Source of the DNA: an uncultured Pseudomonadota bacterium
Lineage (GTDB): Bacteria; Pseudomonadota; Gammaproteobacteria; Burkholderiales; Methylophilaceae
Length of the DNA: 44,918 nt
Direction of reading: 5' to 3'
Assembly: GCA_903846555.1 (NCBI GenBank)
Contig: CAINBI010000102.1
Location: 1-44,918, forward strand
Notes under the pieces: generated by a model
Database searches by the model: none
Seen by the model: only the letters and a program-made list of their open reading frames with translations
What the model was told of the DNA's origin: nothing
Made by a program: the position numbers and the translations under genes
In this document: positions 36,481 to 44,876 of the stretch, one piece after another
Layout: each line of letters opens with the position of its first letter
Numbering within the stretch: position 1 is the stretch's first letter

Positions 36481-37794
36481 CTACTTAGCGCTTGGGTCAC
36501 CAACGATGATGGTTACAAAGTTTTCAGGTTTTAACCTGCGATTAAATGCTTCTTTAATCTGCGCAGTGGTAACGCTAGCGACTTTTTTGTTGTATTCATC
36601 TAAATAATTCAACGGTAACTTATAAAAACCAATCACAGATAAATAATCTAAAATTTTCCCGTTGCTATCAATTCTCATCGGGAAACCGCCTATGATATTG
36701 GCTTTGGCGGCCGTCAATTCTTTTTCGGTCACGCCATTTTTAATAAATTTATCTAACGTTTCACGTACTAACTTAAGCGCAGCATCCGCTTGGTCTTTTT
36801 TAGTTTGAAAACCTATTTGAAATGGGCCTAACTCGGCCATCGGCATAAAAAAGCTGTACACGCTATAAACAAGGCCGCGCTTTTCACGTACTTCTTCAGT
36901 TAATCGCGACACAAAACCTCCGCCGCCCAAAATATAGTTACCCACATATAGCGCAAACAAATCAGGGTCACTACGCTTTATACCTGGGTAACCTAATAAA
37001 ATGTGTGATTGTGAGGCTGGGTGAGCAATGCGCTGCTCGACAGGCTTGGTCGGATAATCAACCATCGCTATCGGCGCAATTTCAACAGCTTTCGGCATAC
37101 CATTACTAATAGTTTCAGCAATATTATGAGCTTGCTCACGGCTTAAATCGCCGATTACGGCAATTACAGCGCCTTTTGCACTATAGTATGTATTGTAAAA
37201 ATCTTGCAGATCTTCACGCTTGATTTTAGCAACCGTTTCAACCTCGCCGCTTTCGTCCAAACGATAAGGATGTTTACCATACATCGCATTCATAAAGGCT
37301 TTATTTGAGATGCTTTCTGGTTGGGTTGCCGACTCTTGCAGGCCCGAAATAATACGGGCTTTTTCGCGGCTTAACACAGCTTCAGGAAAGTCTGGTTTTT
37401 GTAAAACTTGAGTAAATACGTCTAGCGCCTGCGCTTGTTCACGCGCACTGCTCAAGGTGCGTAATTTAAAAGCGGCACGATCTACATCAAAACTACCGCC
37501 TAAAATTGCGCCGATGTCCGCCATTTTATTGGCAATCACTTCGTCGCTCATACCCGCTGCACCCAATGCCATCATATATCGGGTGATGCCAGCAACGCCT
37601 GATTTTTCAGCGCTATCGCGCGCGCTACCTGCGGCAAAATTCACGCTTAAATCGACAATCGGCAAGTCATGATTTTCTACAAAGTACACTTCGGCACCGG
37701 CGCTAGTTTGCCATTGCTGAATTTTGACTGCCGCATGGCTGTTAAAGGCCATCAAGCTACTAACTACTAGTATTAGAATCTGAATTTTTTTCAT
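36481..37794 (-). CDS. M16-family peptidase-like protein without the zinc motif
   Basis: The 437-residue protein has a signal peptide (LVVSSLMAFNSHAA, cut near 22). It has the M16 fold with paired halves, but where the catalytic HxxEH should be it reads GVAGITRYMMALGAAGMSD, so the zinc ligands are missing. Such proteins pair with an active M16 subunit, here the gene just upstream, to form the chamber of a heterodimeric periplasmic protease, as in mitochondrial-type M16B pairs. The GGGGFVSRLTEEVREKRGLVYSVYS block, which carries the R/Y substrate-binding residues, is retained. The conclusion that it is non-catalytic follows from the missing motif. Confidence 0.92.
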   Translation of the reverse strand: MKKIQILILVVSSLMAFNSHAAVKIQQWQTSAGAEVYFVENHDLPIVDLSVNFAAGSARDSAEKSGVAGITRYMMALGAAGMSDEVIANKMADIGAILGGSFDVDRAAFKLRTLSSAREQAQALDVFTQVLQKPDFPEAVLSREKARIISGLQESATQPESISNKAFMNAMYGKHPYRLDESGEVETVAKIKREDLQDFYNTYYSAKGAVIAVIGDLSREQAHNIAETISNGMPKAVEIAPIAMVDYPTKPVEQRIAHPASQSHILLGYPGIKRSDPDLFALYVGNYILGGGGFVSRLTEEVREKRGLVYSVYSFFMPMAELGPFQIGFQTKKDQADAALKLVRETLDKFIKNGVTEKELTAAKANIIGGFPMRIDSNGKILDYLSVIGFYKLPLNYLDEYNKKVASVTTAQIKEAFNRRLKPENFVTIIVGDPSAK

Positions 37795-37810
37795 CTTATT
37801 ACCTTAACTG

Positions 37811-37834
37811 GATTCCCGCTTGTGCAGGAATGAC
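37811..37834. repeat. short palindromic repeat GATTCCCGC...GGAATGAC
   Basis: GATTCCCGCTTGTGCAGGAA followed by TGAC forms a hairpin ATTCC-GC/GC-GGAAT. It lies in the spacer between the two M16 genes and pairs in type with 36421-36446. Confidence 0.55.
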
Positions 37835-37884
37835 TAACTTGAAAAATTAGTAAATTCGATCTATTTCAAACGGCTAAGCAAGAC

Positions 37885-37975
37885 TAGGCGCGCAATGTCG
37901 ACGTGTACATTAAGTACACGAGGAATTGTGCAACAACGTATTGCAACAAACGACTTTTCAAGTGCTTCAGCACTT
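37885..37975 (-). ncRNA. structured element in the M16 operon spacer
   Basis: In 223 bases between the two M16 genes there is a nested set of inverted repeats. CGTGTAC (37902-37908) pairs with GTACACG (37914-37920), and outside this GCGCAAT pairs with ATTGTGC (with a G-T pair). AAGTGC (37960-37965) pairs with GCACTT (37970-37975) around TTCA. On the operon strand this would give two stable RNA hairpins in the intercistronic region. It could be a processing or stability element, or a dispersed repeat; I do not know a named family. Confidence 0.4.
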
Positions 37976-38017
37976 AGAAAATCGGAGTGCCTGTGGTACG
38001 CAGATTGAAATTGAACC

Positions 38018-39379
38018 TTAATGTACATGCGGCTTGCCTTGCGGCTTGGCATTCGGGTCTATGGGCTGCGGGTCTAAGGTGGCTATGGTTAAATTATCTT
38101 GCAGCAAGTATTTTTTAGCCACCGCCTGCACTTGCTCTGGCGTTACCGCACGCAACTTCTTGGGATATTCGTCTAATATTTTCCAAGAGAATCCGATACT
38201 TTCTACCGTACCTATTTGCATCGCTTGATAAAACATAGAGTCGCGCTGATACACATCTGCCGCAATCACACCAGCCTTTACGCGGTCCAGCTCTTCAGTG
38301 GTTACGCCAGACTCTTTTACTTTTTCGATTTGCTGCAATAAAGCCGCTTTAAGCTCGGCAACTGTTTTGCCTTCACTAGGTGTGCCATCTAGTTCAAATA
38401 AACTTAATCGACCGCGTGACAATAATTCGTAACCAGCGCTTACATCAACCGCAAGTTGCGTTTCACGCACCAATCTTTGATTTAACCGTGCGGCTGGGTT
38501 GCCGCTGAGTACGCCCGCCAACACTTCCAGCGCATACGGCTCCCAATCGTTTGCGGGGTCATTTAAAGCTGGTACGTGATAACCCATCAACAAATAAGGC
38601 TGTTTGGCTGGCGCTTTTACAATAAGGCTACGCTCTCCAATTTGTGCTGGCTCTAATTGTGGCTTGCGTGCTGGCAGGACTTTTGGTTTAAGTTTTCCAA
38701 AATATTGGCCAGCTAATTTATAAACCTCTTTTGCATTCACATCACCCACAACTACCAAGGTTGCGTTATTTGGAGCGTACCAATTGCGATACCACTCACG
38801 CGCATCCTCATAGGTCATGTTCTCAAGATCATTCATAAAGCCAACCACGGGCCTTGAATATGGATGCGCGCGATAAACCGCACCCTGAAAAGCTTCATTC
38901 ACCATCGCTTGCGGCTTGTCATCGGTGCGCCAGCGGCGCTCTTCCATCACCACCTTAATTTCTTTATCAAACTCACTTTTAGTTAAGTTCAAATTCGCCA
39001 TGCGGTCTGCTTCCAGCTTAAAAGAGAGCGGTAAATGCGACTTTTCCAGCTGTTGAAAGTAACAAGTGTAGTCCGTGCTGGTAAAGGCGTTTTCCTTACC
39101 GCCTGCCGCCGCTACTATCCTTGAAAACTGCCCAGCAGGCACTCTTTTCGTCCCTTTAAACATCATGTGTTCTAACACATGCGCCACACCAGTTTTGCCG
39201 TTCACTTCATCAATACTACCTGCCCGATACCATACTTGCGAAACCACCACGGGTGAGCGGTGATCTTCTTGCACGATCAGCTTTAGACCATTATCAAGCT
39301 TGAATTCCTGAATTGAAACCTCGGCAAAAACCGTAATTGGCATGACTAATATAAAAATCAATAGATTCTTGATACGCAC
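38018..39379 (-). CDS. M16-family zinc peptidase, catalytic subunit
   Basis: The 453-residue protein has a signal peptide (IFILVMPITVFA-E, cut near 19). The inverted zinc motif HVLEH is at 67-71 in GVAHVLEHMMFKGT, with the downstream glutamate in the EVVMEERR region as third ligand. The second half carries the RLNQRLVRETQLA block. It is first in the operon, followed after a structured spacer by the motif-less partner. The pair is likely a periplasmic oligopeptidase. It ends in a His-rich tail (GKPHVH). Confidence 0.95.
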   Translation of the reverse strand: MRIKNLLIFILVMPITVFAEVSIQEFKLDNGLKLIVQEDHRSPVVVSQVWYRAGSIDEVNGKTGVAHVLEHMMFKGTKRVPAGQFSRIVAAAGGKENAFTSTDYTCYFQQLEKSHLPLSFKLEADRMANLNLTKSEFDKEIKVVMEERRWRTDDKPQAMVNEAFQGAVYRAHPYSRPVVGFMNDLENMTYEDAREWYRNWYAPNNATLVVVGDVNAKEVYKLAGQYFGKLKPKVLPARKPQLEPAQIGERSLIVKAPAKQPYLLMGYHVPALNDPANDWEPYALEVLAGVLSGNPAARLNQRLVRETQLAVDVSAGYELLSRGRLSLFELDGTPSEGKTVAELKAALLQQIEKVKESGVTTEELDRVKAGVIAADVYQRDSMFYQAMQIGTVESIGFSWKILDEYPKKLRAVTPEQVQAVAKKYLLQDNLTIATLDPQPIDPNAKPQGKPHVH

Positions 39380-39588
39380 GTTTCACTTCTCCACATTCTT
39401 ATTAGATATTAATTTCTTAACTGCTTATTATGTAATGGCGGTTAATACTGGTATGAATTATAACGCGACAAAGCTTATTCAGCGGCCACCTATTTACACC
39501 AAACCATGTGACACGAATACCTGTGGCTTAGTTCATGCTATTGGTCTAGCGTGGCGCAATATCACGTAACGCAAGGGGCATCATTATA
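39380..39588. other. spacer upstream of the M16 operon
   Basis: No supported gene is seen. It should contain the M16 operon promoter on the minus strand. Weak coding-like frames here overlap the M16 start and have no recognisable similarity. The stretch joins directly to the FadL-like fragment, so it may include degraded upstream parts of that gene. Confidence 0.4.
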
Positions 39589-39741
39589 TTGCCAAATAAA
39601 TCAGCGCTTTCATTTTCGTACATACACGCCTTTGAAGAATCGGTGAACGGTCGCGAATCTATTCAAGGCTTTGGTGGCGGCAATGCTAACCTAAAAATGT
39701 ATCAGGATTCAGTCGGTATTGCTTACGGCTGGCCGCTATAA
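39589..39741 (+). pseudogene. C-terminal fragment of a FadL/OmpP1-like outer-membrane protein
   Basis: One frame reads NKSALSFSYIHAFEESVNGR, then GGGNANLKMYQDSVGIAYGW and PL before TAA at 39739. This matches the last beta strands of FadL/OmpP1/TodX-type channels, which import hydrophobic compounds, but about 400 residues upstream are missing. A good intrinsic terminator follows 21 bases later, consistent with the true 3' end of a gene. The remnant suggests deletion of a fadL-type gene between the M16 and ftsY loci. Confidence 0.6.
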
Positions 39742-39762
39742 TTTAAGTTATAATCACCGCAC

Positions 39763-39795
39763 AAGGCCGCGCACATTATGTGCGTGGCTTCTTTT
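39763..39795 (+). terminator. intrinsic terminator of the lost FadL-like gene
   Basis: AAGGCCGCGCAC (39763-39774) pairs with GTGCGTGGCTT (39780-39790) with one G-T pair, loop ATTAT, then CTTTT. It stands 24 bases before the YeeE gene and would now sit in its leader. Confidence 0.7.
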
Positions 39796-39818
39796 GATTG
39801 ATATCCGTACAAATAATT

Positions 39819-40253
39819 ATGCTAATCGACTGGAACAACTTCACGCCTTGGACCGCACTGGCTGGCGGCGCACTTATCGGCGTGGCCTCATCATTATTCA
39901 TACTGCTCAACGGCCGCATTGCAGGCATCACTGGCATCGTCGGCGGTCTATTTCGTCCTATCGTACATGATGCTGGCTGGCGAATAGCGTTCATTATTGG
40001 GCTGATGATTGCGCCATTGTCATGGCAACTATTTTTTCCCCTGCCTGACATTAAAATAGAGGCGAGTTATAGTCTGCTTGCGGTAGCGGGACTAGTCGTT
40101 GGCCTTGGCGCACGCTACGGTTCAGGCTGCACTAGCGGACACGGTGTATGTGGCATTGCACGCTTATCACCACGCTCTATTATTGCTACGCTAGCCTTTA
40201 TGAGCACTGGCTTTTTGACGGTATACATCATGCGTCATCTCATTGGAGCATAA
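39819..40253 (+). CDS. YeeE/YedE-family sulfur-compound transporter half 1
   Basis: From ATG 39819 the protein has 144 residues (a more upstream ATG at 39798 adds seven). Four membrane helices and the family cysteine motif [20 protein letters not shown] (about 101-120) are seen. The YeeE/YedE family includes a thiosulfate importer, in which conserved cysteines relay the substrate. The split two-gene form is common in betaproteobacteria. The partner gene follows 4 bases after the stop. No SirA/TusA-type partner gene is nearby. Confidence 0.9.
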   Translation: MLIDWNNFTPWTALAGGALIGVASSLFILLNGRIAGITGIVGGLFRPIVHDAGWRIAFIIGLMIAPLSWQLFFPLPDIKIEASYSLLAVAGLVVGLGARYGSGCTSGHGVCGIARLSPRSIIATLAFMSTGFLTVYIMRHLIGA

Positions 40254-40257
40254 AACC

Positions 40258-40698
40258 ATGAGGAAACGTTTAGGTAATATCACCGCGCTGATTTTCGCAC
40301 TGCTATCAGGCCTCATTTTCGGACTTGGGCTTATATTAGCGGGCATGGCGAACCCTGCCAAGGTACTGGCTTTTCTTGACCTCACTGGCTTGTGGGACCC
40401 TTCAATGGCGCTAGTAATGGGCGGCGCAATCGCCGTAGGCTTAGTGGCTTTTCGTATCGCGGGCAAACGTAGTCTTAGCTTTTTGGGCTTACCTATCAAC
40501 CTGCCCACCTCACGTATTATTGATAAGCGTTTAGTATTCGGTGCGCTGGTCTTCGGCATGGGTTGGGGTTTGGTTGGCATCTGCCCTGCCCCGGCATTTG
40601 TTTTGCTTGGTACAGGCAGCATTAAAGGTATTATTTTTGTCATTGCCATGCTAATTGGCATGGGCATCTACGAGCTACTTGAAAGCCGCCGCAAATAG
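40258..40698 (+). CDS. YeeE/YedE-family (DUF6691) transporter half 2
   Basis: From ATG 40258 the protein has 146 residues (an overlapping TTG at 40243 is less likely). It has four membrane helices, FGLGLILAGMANPAKVLAFLD near the start and GMGWGLVGICPAPAF with one cysteine, as in DUF6691 partners of YeeE. Together the two halves should form one inner-membrane transporter for a sulfur compound. No operon beyond the pair; ftsY follows after 90 bases with its own context. Confidence 0.9.
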   Translation: MRKRLGNITALIFALLSGLIFGLGLILAGMANPAKVLAFLDLTGLWDPSMALVMGGAIAVGLVAFRIAGKRSLSFLGLPINLPTSRIIDKRLVFGALVFGMGWGLVGICPAPAFVLLGTGSIKGIIFVIAMLIGMGIYELLESRRK

Positions 40699-40788
40699 AA
40701 CCCTGTGCAAGTTCGTCGCAATTGATAACCGGACCTGAAAACTAAGATAAAATAGCACCTATCAATCCAGTCGGAAATTAGAGTAGCT

Positions 40789-41811
40789 ATGTTCGATTTT
40801 TTCAAAAAAGACAAACCGCCAGTTGCAGATGCCGCTAAAAATACCGTGACTACAGGAGAATCTAAAGCAGAAACTCCAGAGGCAAGCAAAAGCTGGGGCG
40901 AGCGTCTCAAGCAAAGTCTTAGCAAAACGCGCAAACAGCTAGGCAACCAACTCGCCAGCCTATTTGGTGGCGGAAAAATTGATGCAGAAGTTTACGAAGA
41001 ACTAGAAGCCATACTCATCACTTCAGATGTTGGCGTGAACGCGACCAAGAATTTATTAGCTGACATCAAAAATCGCGTTAAAGCACAAAGTTTGGATGAC
41101 ACCGTTCAGCTCAAAGCCGCCTTAAAAGAGGCTATGTCTGACTTGCTCACGCCCTTACAAAAACCGCTGAACACGCATTTAGAACAAGGCGCCAGCAGCC
41201 ACAAGCCCTTTGTTATTATGCTGGCAGGTGTCAATGGGGCGGGTAAAACCACCACCATAGGTAAGCTAGCCCATGCGTTTCAGGCCGAAGGTAAATCCGT
41301 ACTGATTGCCGCTGGCGACACCTTTAGAGCGGCCGCCCGCGAGCAATTGCAAATTTGGGGCGAGCGCAATAACGTACACGTTGTTAGTCAAACTAGCGGA
41401 GATGCAGCAGCAGTGATGTTTGATGCAATCAACTCTGCCATCGCTAAAAATATCGACATTGTGTTGGCCGATACTGCTGGCCGCCTACCCACACAAATGC
41501 ACTTAATGGAAGAAATTGCCAAAGTAAAACGCGTCATGAACAAAGCCCTACCCGGCGCACCGCATGAAGTGTTATTAGTGCTAGATGCTAACACTGGTCA
41601 AAATGCCGTTACCCAAGTTAAAACTTTTGATGATGCGCTAGGCGTGACTGGTCTAGTGCTCAGCAAATTAGACGGCACCGCAAAAGGCGGCGTGATTGCC
41701 GCAATCGCTGAAGCGCGCCCAATTCCAATTCGGTACATAGGTATCGGTGAGGCGATTGATGATTTGCGACCGTTTAATGCGAGCGAGTTTATTGACGCGA
41801 TGATAGATTGA
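40789..41811 (+). CDS. ftsY: signal recognition particle receptor FtsY
   Basis: FtsY docks SRP-ribosome complexes at the membrane. The 340-residue protein has a short charged N-terminal A domain (1-45), the N helical bundle and the G domain: GVNGAGKTTT (147-156), DTFRAAAREQL, DTAGRLPTQ, TKLDGTAKGG-like SKLDGTAKGGV and the closing GIGEAIDDLRPF. It is typical in all parts. The M16-rsmD run normally next to ftsY in this group is here separated by the YeeE pair and the FadL remnant. A perfect palindrome begins 8 bases after the stop. Confidence 0.98.
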   Translation: MFDFFKKDKPPVADAAKNTVTTGESKAETPEASKSWGERLKQSLSKTRKQLGNQLASLFGGGKIDAEVYEELEAILITSDVGVNATKNLLADIKNRVKAQSLDDTVQLKAALKEAMSDLLTPLQKPLNTHLEQGASSHKPFVIMLAGVNGAGKTTTIGKLAHAFQAEGKSVLIAAGDTFRAAAREQLQIWGERNNVHVVSQTSGDAAAVMFDAINSAIAKNIDIVLADTAGRLPTQMHLMEEIAKVKRVMNKALPGAPHEVLLVLDANTGQNAVTQVKTFDDALGVTGLVLSKLDGTAKGGVIAAIAEARPIPIRYIGIGEAIDDLRPFNASEFIDAMID

Positions 41812-41819
41812 TAGCATTA

Positions 41820-41872
41820 AAAACAGATGCTCTGGGAGGCCCGTCCCTATTGCCTCCCAGAGCATCTGTTTT
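41820..41872. repeat. dispersed palindromic repeat, copy E (perfect 21-bp hairpin)
   Basis: Arms 41820-41840 and 41852-41872 are exact reverse complements over 21 bp (starting AAAACAGATGC and ending GCATCTGTTTT), with the loop CCGTCCCTATT (41841-41851). It lies 8 bases after the ftsY stop and between convergent genes, so it may also act as a terminator. It is the best-preserved copy of the family at 11189, 13960, 23328 and 34251. Confidence 0.9.
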
Positions 41873-41914
41873 GGTCTTTATTTAGCTAGATTCACAACTT
41901 TTTTTATAAATCTA

Positions 41915-42205
41915 TCACAGAATACTTGACGCCGATTGCACTTGCTCCCGACAACTTTGAATGACCGTTTTGGGGATAAATAACAGGGCGATATAGACTA
42001 GCAGTGGAATAATCAGTACTTCATCAAGCTGACCAAGTACTGGAATAAAGTCTGGAATTAGATCAAAAGGTAGCAGTAAATAGCCAACGGCTAAGCCTAA
42101 AAAGACTTTGGCCGGCCACGGCGTTTGCGGATGTTTAAGCACCAGACGATAGACTTCAAACTCTTGCTTGAGGTGTTTGGTAAATGCCTTTAATTTTGCA
42201 ATCAC
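41915..42205 (-). CDS. DUF1232 membrane protein
   Basis: The 96-residue protein starts with GTG 42205. The DUF1232/YkvA core is clear: PWPAKVFLGLAVGYLLLPFD then LIPDFIPVLGQLDEVLIIPL, with two hydrophobic helices around the conserved PxDLIPD turn. Function is unknown. It lies downstream of purC on the same strand (59 bases), converging on ftsY. Confidence 0.9.
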   Translation of the reverse strand: MIAKLKAFTKHLKQEFEVYRLVLKHPQTPWPAKVFLGLAVGYLLLPFDLIPDFIPVLGQLDEVLIIPLLVYIALLFIPKTVIQSCREQVQSASSIL

Positions 42206-42264
42206 GCTTTTAATATATTTAGCCTAATCAACAAAACTTAATAAACAAAACTTAGGCAATAAAA

Positions 42265-43176
42265 CTAAGCAACCAGCGGATGACCAGTCAGCCGTTCAAA
42301 CGCTTCCATATATTTTTCACTCGTTTTTTGTGCAATATCGTCTGGCAATGCTGGCGCTGGCGCTGTTTTATTCCAGCCAGTACTTTCTAACCAGTCACGG
42401 ACAAACTGCTTATCGTAACTGGGCGGATTGCGACCAACCACATAACTGTCGGCAGGCCAAAAACGTGAGGAATCTGGCGTTAATACCTCATCCATCACAT
42501 GTAGCACGCCATTGCTATCTAAGCCAAATTCAAATTTAGTATCTGCAATAATAATGCCGCGCGTAATGGCATATTCAGCCGCTTGTTTGTATAGCGCAAT
42601 GGCAACCTTTGCCACCTGCTCCGCCATGTCACTACCGATTAAATCGGCGCATTGTTGCAGGCTGATGTTCTCATCATGCTCACCCACTGCCGCTTTGCTT
42701 GATGGCGTAAAAATTGGCGCTGGCAATTTTGCAGCTTCTTGCAAGCCTTCTGGCAATTGAATACCGCAGACCGTGCCTTTGGCTTTGTATTCTTTCCAAC
42801 CACTGCCGACCAAATAGCCGCGCACAATAGCCTCTATTGGCAATGCTTTCAGCTTTTTTACCACAACTGCGCGGCTTAAATTTCCAACGCCTAGCTGTGC
42901 TTGCTCTTCAGGATGACTCACCACCCTGCTTGGGTCAATACCAGTCAGATGATTCGGCACCACATTTTTAAGTTTTTCAAACCAAAAATTCGCCATCTGC
43001 GTCAGCATCGCGCCTTTGTTGGCGATGCCTGTCGGCAATATCACATCAAACGCGGATAATCTATCGGTGCTCACCAGCAACATAGTCTCGGCATCAATAT
43101 CGTAAATATCACGCACTTTACCTTGATGTATAAGCTTTAAACTTTTGATACTGGTTTCTAATAGAGGTGTGTTCAT
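42265..43176 (-). CDS. purC: phosphoribosylaminoimidazole-succinocarboxamide synthase
   Basis: PurC joins aspartate to CAIR in purine synthesis. The 303-residue, longer form starts LIHQGKVRDIYDID and contains the signatures VVKKLKALPIEAIVRGYLVGSGWKEYK (split around 80-106), GEHDENISLQQC and IIIADTKFEFG. The final LPDDIAQKTSEKYMEAFERLTG is typical of the class. It is downstream of pyk on the same strand, with a hairpin in the 108-base spacer. Confidence 0.97.
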   Translation of the reverse strand: MNTPLLETSIKSLKLIHQGKVRDIYDIDAETMLLVSTDRLSAFDVILPTGIANKGAMLTQMANFWFEKLKNVVPNHLTGIDPSRVVSHPEEQAQLGVGNLSRAVVVKKLKALPIEAIVRGYLVGSGWKEYKAKGTVCGIQLPEGLQEAAKLPAPIFTPSSKAAVGEHDENISLQQCADLIGSDMAEQVAKVAIALYKQAAEYAITRGIIIADTKFEFGLDSNGVLHVMDEVLTPDSSRFWPADSYVVGRNPPSYDKQFVRDWLESTGWNKTAPAPALPDDIAQKTSEKYMEAFERLTGHPLVA

Positions 43177-43227
43177 GGGCGTTTACTTAAGTGTGAGTTG
43201 GCTAAATTACAAGGGTTTCATTATAAA

Positions 43228-43262
43228 GGGCTGCTTGAGAATTAGCCATTTTTAAACAGCCC
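43228..43262 (-). terminator. possible terminator after pyk
   Basis: On the minus strand GGGCTG and CAGCCC pair around a 23-base loop, followed by TTTAT. The loop is large and the T run short, so it is only a candidate. Confidence 0.3.
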
Positions 43263-43284
43263 GTTAAGTGAGGTGTCCACTAAG

Positions 43285-44721
43285 CTAACCCTGCTTCACA
43301 GAGCCAATCTTAACAATTTTCAGTGTGTTCGTGCCACCAGGACTGCCAATAGGCTCGCCAAAGGTCAGTAACACCAAATCCCCTGGATTCACTACTTTTT
43401 GCTGTAGCAAAACTTGCTCCATCTCTTGTAAAACTTCATCTCTATTCTTATCATCCTGACTGATCGGATAAGGGTAAACGCCACGATGCAAAGTGAGTTT
43501 TCTGCGTGCATATTTATCGGGTGATAAGGCATAAATCGGCACTTCAGCATCCGCACGCGACAACCATTGCGCTGCGTTGCCAGATTGCGTAAGCGCAGCA
43601 ATGGCCTTGACTTTGAAGTGTTTAGCCGTGTAGATAGCCGCAGCAGCAATAGTCTCATCGGTACGAACAAACATTTCATCTAACTTTTGCGCATGATATT
43701 GGCTAAGATATTCTTTTTCGGCCTCCATCACCACACGATGCACCGCTTGTACGGTTTCTAATGGATATTGACCAGCCGCAGTTTCTGCTGATAACATCAC
43801 CGCATCGGTGCCGTCTAACACGGCATTGGCAACATCAGACACTTCCGCACGGGTTGGGATTGGGCAACTAATCATAGACTCCATCATTTGCGTGGCGGTT
43901 ATCACTAATTTATTTTGTGCGCGTGCCATGCGTATCATACGTTTTTGCAGCCCAGGCACGGCGGCATCGCCCACTTCCACACCAAGGTCGCCGCGCGCCA
44001 CCATAATGGCATCAGAAGCTTCAATAATCGCCTCCAGATTTTCAATGGCCTCGGCACGCTCAATTTTAGCGATAATACTCGCCGTGCCGCCCGCTTTTTT
44101 AACCAAGCTACGCGCAAGCTCAACATCAGCGGCGGATTTTGGAAATGAAATCGCGATATAGTCGGCTTCCAACTTAACCGCAGTCAGAATATCTTCTCGG
44201 TCTTTTTTGGTGAGCGCGTCAGCCGACAAGCCGCCGCCTTGGCGATTGATGCCTTTGTTATTGCTAAGAATGCCCCCGCTCAAAACCATGCAATGAATTT
44301 GATTGCCTTTAATTCTATCCACTTGCATGGTAATGCGACCATCGTCCAGCAATAAAACTACACCTTCTTTGACTTCTTGCGGCAGGGTTTTGTAATCTAA
44401 ACCAACATGGTCCTGAGTGCCCAATTCACAATCGGCATCAAGGATGAATAAATCGCCCATTTTCAGGCTAATTTCACCAAACTCAAATTTACCAATGCGA
44501 ATTTTAGGACCTTGCAAATCACACAACACGCCTATGGGTCGGTTTAACTTAGCGGCAATTGCACGTACTATTTCTGCGCGCTTAATATGATCATCCGCGC
44601 TGCCATGTGAAAAATTCAAACGCACAACATTCACGCCTGCAGTAATCATGCGTGCCAGCATTTCCTCACTACTTGACGAAGGCCCTAGCGTGGCAACAAT
44701 CTTGGTTTTACGTAACGTCAA
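43285..44721 (-). CDS. pyk: pyruvate kinase
   Basis: The enzyme makes pyruvate and ATP from phosphoenolpyruvate. Start is TTG 44721 with AAGGA nine bases upstream; length 478. The protein begins LRKTKIVATLGPSS and shows RLNFSHG, the active-site block IIAKIERAEAIENLEAII with the catalytic lysine, MVARGDLGVEVG, and TQMMESMI. The C-terminal allosteric domain ends with TLKIVKIGSV. It is the usual class II type; regulation cannot be told from sequence. Confidence 0.97.
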   Translation of the reverse strand: MTLRKTKIVATLGPSSSSEEMLARMITAGVNVVRLNFSHGSADDHIKRAEIVRAIAAKLNRPIGVLCDLQGPKIRIGKFEFGEISLKMGDLFILDADCELGTQDHVGLDYKTLPQEVKEGVVLLLDDGRITMQVDRIKGNQIHCMVLSGGILSNNKGINRQGGGLSADALTKKDREDILTAVKLEADYIAISFPKSAADVELARSLVKKAGGTASIIAKIERAEAIENLEAIIEASDAIMVARGDLGVEVGDAAVPGLQKRMIRMARAQNKLVITATQMMESMISCPIPTRAEVSDVANAVLDGTDAVMLSAETAAGQYPLETVQAVHRVVMEAEKEYLSQYHAQKLDEMFVRTDETIAAAAIYTAKHFKVKAIAALTQSGNAAQWLSRADAEVPIYALSPDKYARRKLTLHRGVYPYPISQDDKNRDEVLQEMEQVLLQQKVVNPGDLVLLTFGEPIGSPGGTNTLKIVKIGSVKQG

Positions 44722-44876
44722 TTTACATCCTTTTTTTTGTCAAATTTTTATAGTCGCATTGTTACTTTTGTCATATTGATACTAGTTAGTTCTCATCCAT
44801 AAACACCATAAATTATCACTGGCGATCAATTAGCATGCTCTTATGATGCGAGTTTGCTTGCCCATTCTGGTTAAAA

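Noticed and set aside
39342-39569. 75-residue plus-strand frame
   Set aside because: It overlaps the M16 start antisense, shows no family and lacks a ribosome-binding site.
40191-40667. 158-residue minus-strand frame
   Set aside because: Antisense to the second YeeE-type gene, which has a recognisable family; Pro/Ala/Lys-rich composition is typical of a shadow.
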